Below, piece after piece: positions 63,438 through 64,000 of a DNA stretch of 64,000 bases. Source of the DNA: Paenisporosarcina antarctica (GTDB taxonomy: Bacteria > Bacillota > Bacilli > Bacillales_A > Planococcaceae); contig NZ_CP038015.1 of NCBI RefSeq assembly GCF_004367585.1, positions 2,672,001 to 2,736,000 of the forward strand, read 5' to 3'. The notes under the pieces were generated by a model. It made no database searches. It saw nothing but the letters and a program-made list of their open reading frames with translations, and was not told where the DNA came from. Numbering within the stretch: the first letter of the stretch is position 1; the number at the start of each line of letters is the position of its first letter. Both the position numbers and the translations under genes were made by a program.

Positions 63438-63785
63438 CTATTGAATTTTTTTTCCTAATCGCTTCATGATACTTTGATTCAAATCTTCACGATACTTGGC
63501 GGCATAGGTTTTAGCGTTTGCCACTAGTTCGTCAGCAAAAGACGCCACGTCGTCCCCAGTGATTTTCAGCACTTGTCTGCCTTCCGCCGCACCGGCTTCG
63601 AACAACTCGATTAATTCATACTGGATGTGCAGCATATCCATCCCGCTGCCCGCTGAGAATTGCCACATGTAGTTTTGAATTTTCTTAAATACAAACTGGT
63701 AGTCCTCTGGCAGGGCTTCAACCCGTGCCATCATCATCTTGTATTCTTTTTTATCACCAATCATTTTTTTGAACATTGCCATCAT
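63438..63785 (-). CDS. DUF1048 family protein
   Basis: This 115-aa protein reads FKKMIGDKKEYKMMMARVEA, LPEDYQFVFKKIQNYMWQFS and KITGDDVASFADELVANAKT. It lies between the PadR regulator and the ABC genes. ATG 63785 is chosen because AAGGAGG lies 9 nt upstream; the longer frame to 63821 runs toward the PadR gene. Such PadR-DUF1048 pairs are common in Bacillales and the protein may work with the regulator or the pump. Confidence 0.9.
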   Translation of the reverse strand: MMAMFKKMIGDKKEYKMMMARVEALPEDYQFVFKKIQNYMWQFSAGSGMDMLHIQYELIELFEAGAAEGRQVLKITGDDVASFADELVANAKTYAAKYREDLNQSIMKRLGKKIQ

Positions 63786-63853
63786 GTTATTTTTCCTCCT
63801 TTTTAAAGCTGAACAAGACATTCCAAAAATAGCGAACGGACAATATTGTGAGG

Positions 63854-64000
63854 CTAGATTGACTTCAAGACGTTAATTTTTGATGATACAAACTCCCATT
63901 TTCTCCAAAACAATTCAAGTTCCTGGCTGCCAGCCTCATTAAGTGAGTAAAACTTGCGGGGAGGCCCCATATCTGATGGTTTCTTTTCTACGTTCACCAG
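63854..64000 (-). CDS. PadR family transcriptional regulator (C-terminal end only)
   Basis: The last 48 residues are in the window: VEKKPSDMGPPRKFYSLNEA, then GSQELELFWRKWEFVSSKIN and a short tail. GPPRKFYSLNEAG is the wing region of PadR winged-helix repressors. It would be the first gene of the PadR-DUF1048-ABC operon and probably represses it until a substrate is present. The N-terminus lies beyond the window. Confidence 0.9.
   Translation of the reverse strand: MVNVEKKPSDMGPPRKFYSLNEAGSQELELFWRKWEFVSSKINVLKSI

Overview
The window looks like chromosome of a low-GC, spore-forming member of the Bacillales. A Planococcaceae genome of the Sporosarcina/Lysinibacillus kind is my best guess. The reasons are AT-rich codon use, strong AGGAGG ribosome sites, CotX- and CotW-like spore coat genes, an LCP/tyrosine-kinase capsule locus of the Bacillus type and S-layer-style cell-wall-binding repeats. 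No rRNA, tRNA or CRISPR array was seen.

Region 1 (about 0.5-25.4 kb) is a complete surface-polysaccharide locus. Read on the minus strand from 23.4 kb down, it encodes a chain-length regulator, a tyrosine kinase, a PHP-type phosphatase, a UDP-GlcNAc 4,6-dehydratase, GalU, an aminotransferase, a phosphoglycosyl transferase, a PseH-like acetyltransferase, a PLP enzyme, an ATP-grasp ligase, four further glycosyltransferases (12.7, 8.8, 6.3 and 5.6 kb), a UDP-sugar dehydrogenase with a WbpP-like epimerase, a hexapeptide acyltransferase, an EpsG-like polymerase, a pyruvyl transferase, a flippase and GalE. A rearranged insertion-sequence remnant lies between the pyruvyl transferase and the flippase, and the flippase has lost its normal start. 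Divergent from the locus are an SGNH-like gene and an LCP ligase, which probably attaches the polymer to the wall.

Region 2 (25.4-45.5 kb) has few genes: a Ca2+-type P-ATPase, a tiny zinc-ribbon protein, a LysM/NlpC-P60 hydrolase, a membrane-anchored trypsin-like protease, a very large secreted nuclease, and an mtnK-mtnA-class II aldolase operon fitting 5-deoxyribose/methylthioribose salvage (DHAP shunt). The spaces between genes are crowded with a repeat of about 240 bp, here called family A. There are 16 copies or remnants in the window and 11 are essentially complete. Its hairpins differ in sequence between copies but stay base-paired. I know of no described family that matches it. GC-rich element D is nested inside two copies.

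Region 3 (46-54.8 kb) is a mixed accessory stretch of small hypotheticals, a zinc-ribbon protein with an RNA polymerase alpha-CTD-like domain, an SRPBCC protein, an MFS efflux gene preceded by a Mef-type macrolide attenuation leader (15-codon peptide plus terminator), and an alpha/beta hydrolase broken by a frameshift and by an intact IS200/IS605 element with tnpA and tnpB.

Region 4 (55-64 kb) holds a YwqK-like protein, a CotX/CotX/CotW-like coat cluster, secreted hypotheticals (DUF3888-like and DUF4030-like) and a GC-richer PadR-DUF1048-DrrAB-type ABC operon with three intact DUF1048 genes and a remnant of a fourth. The PadR gene runs off the right edge.
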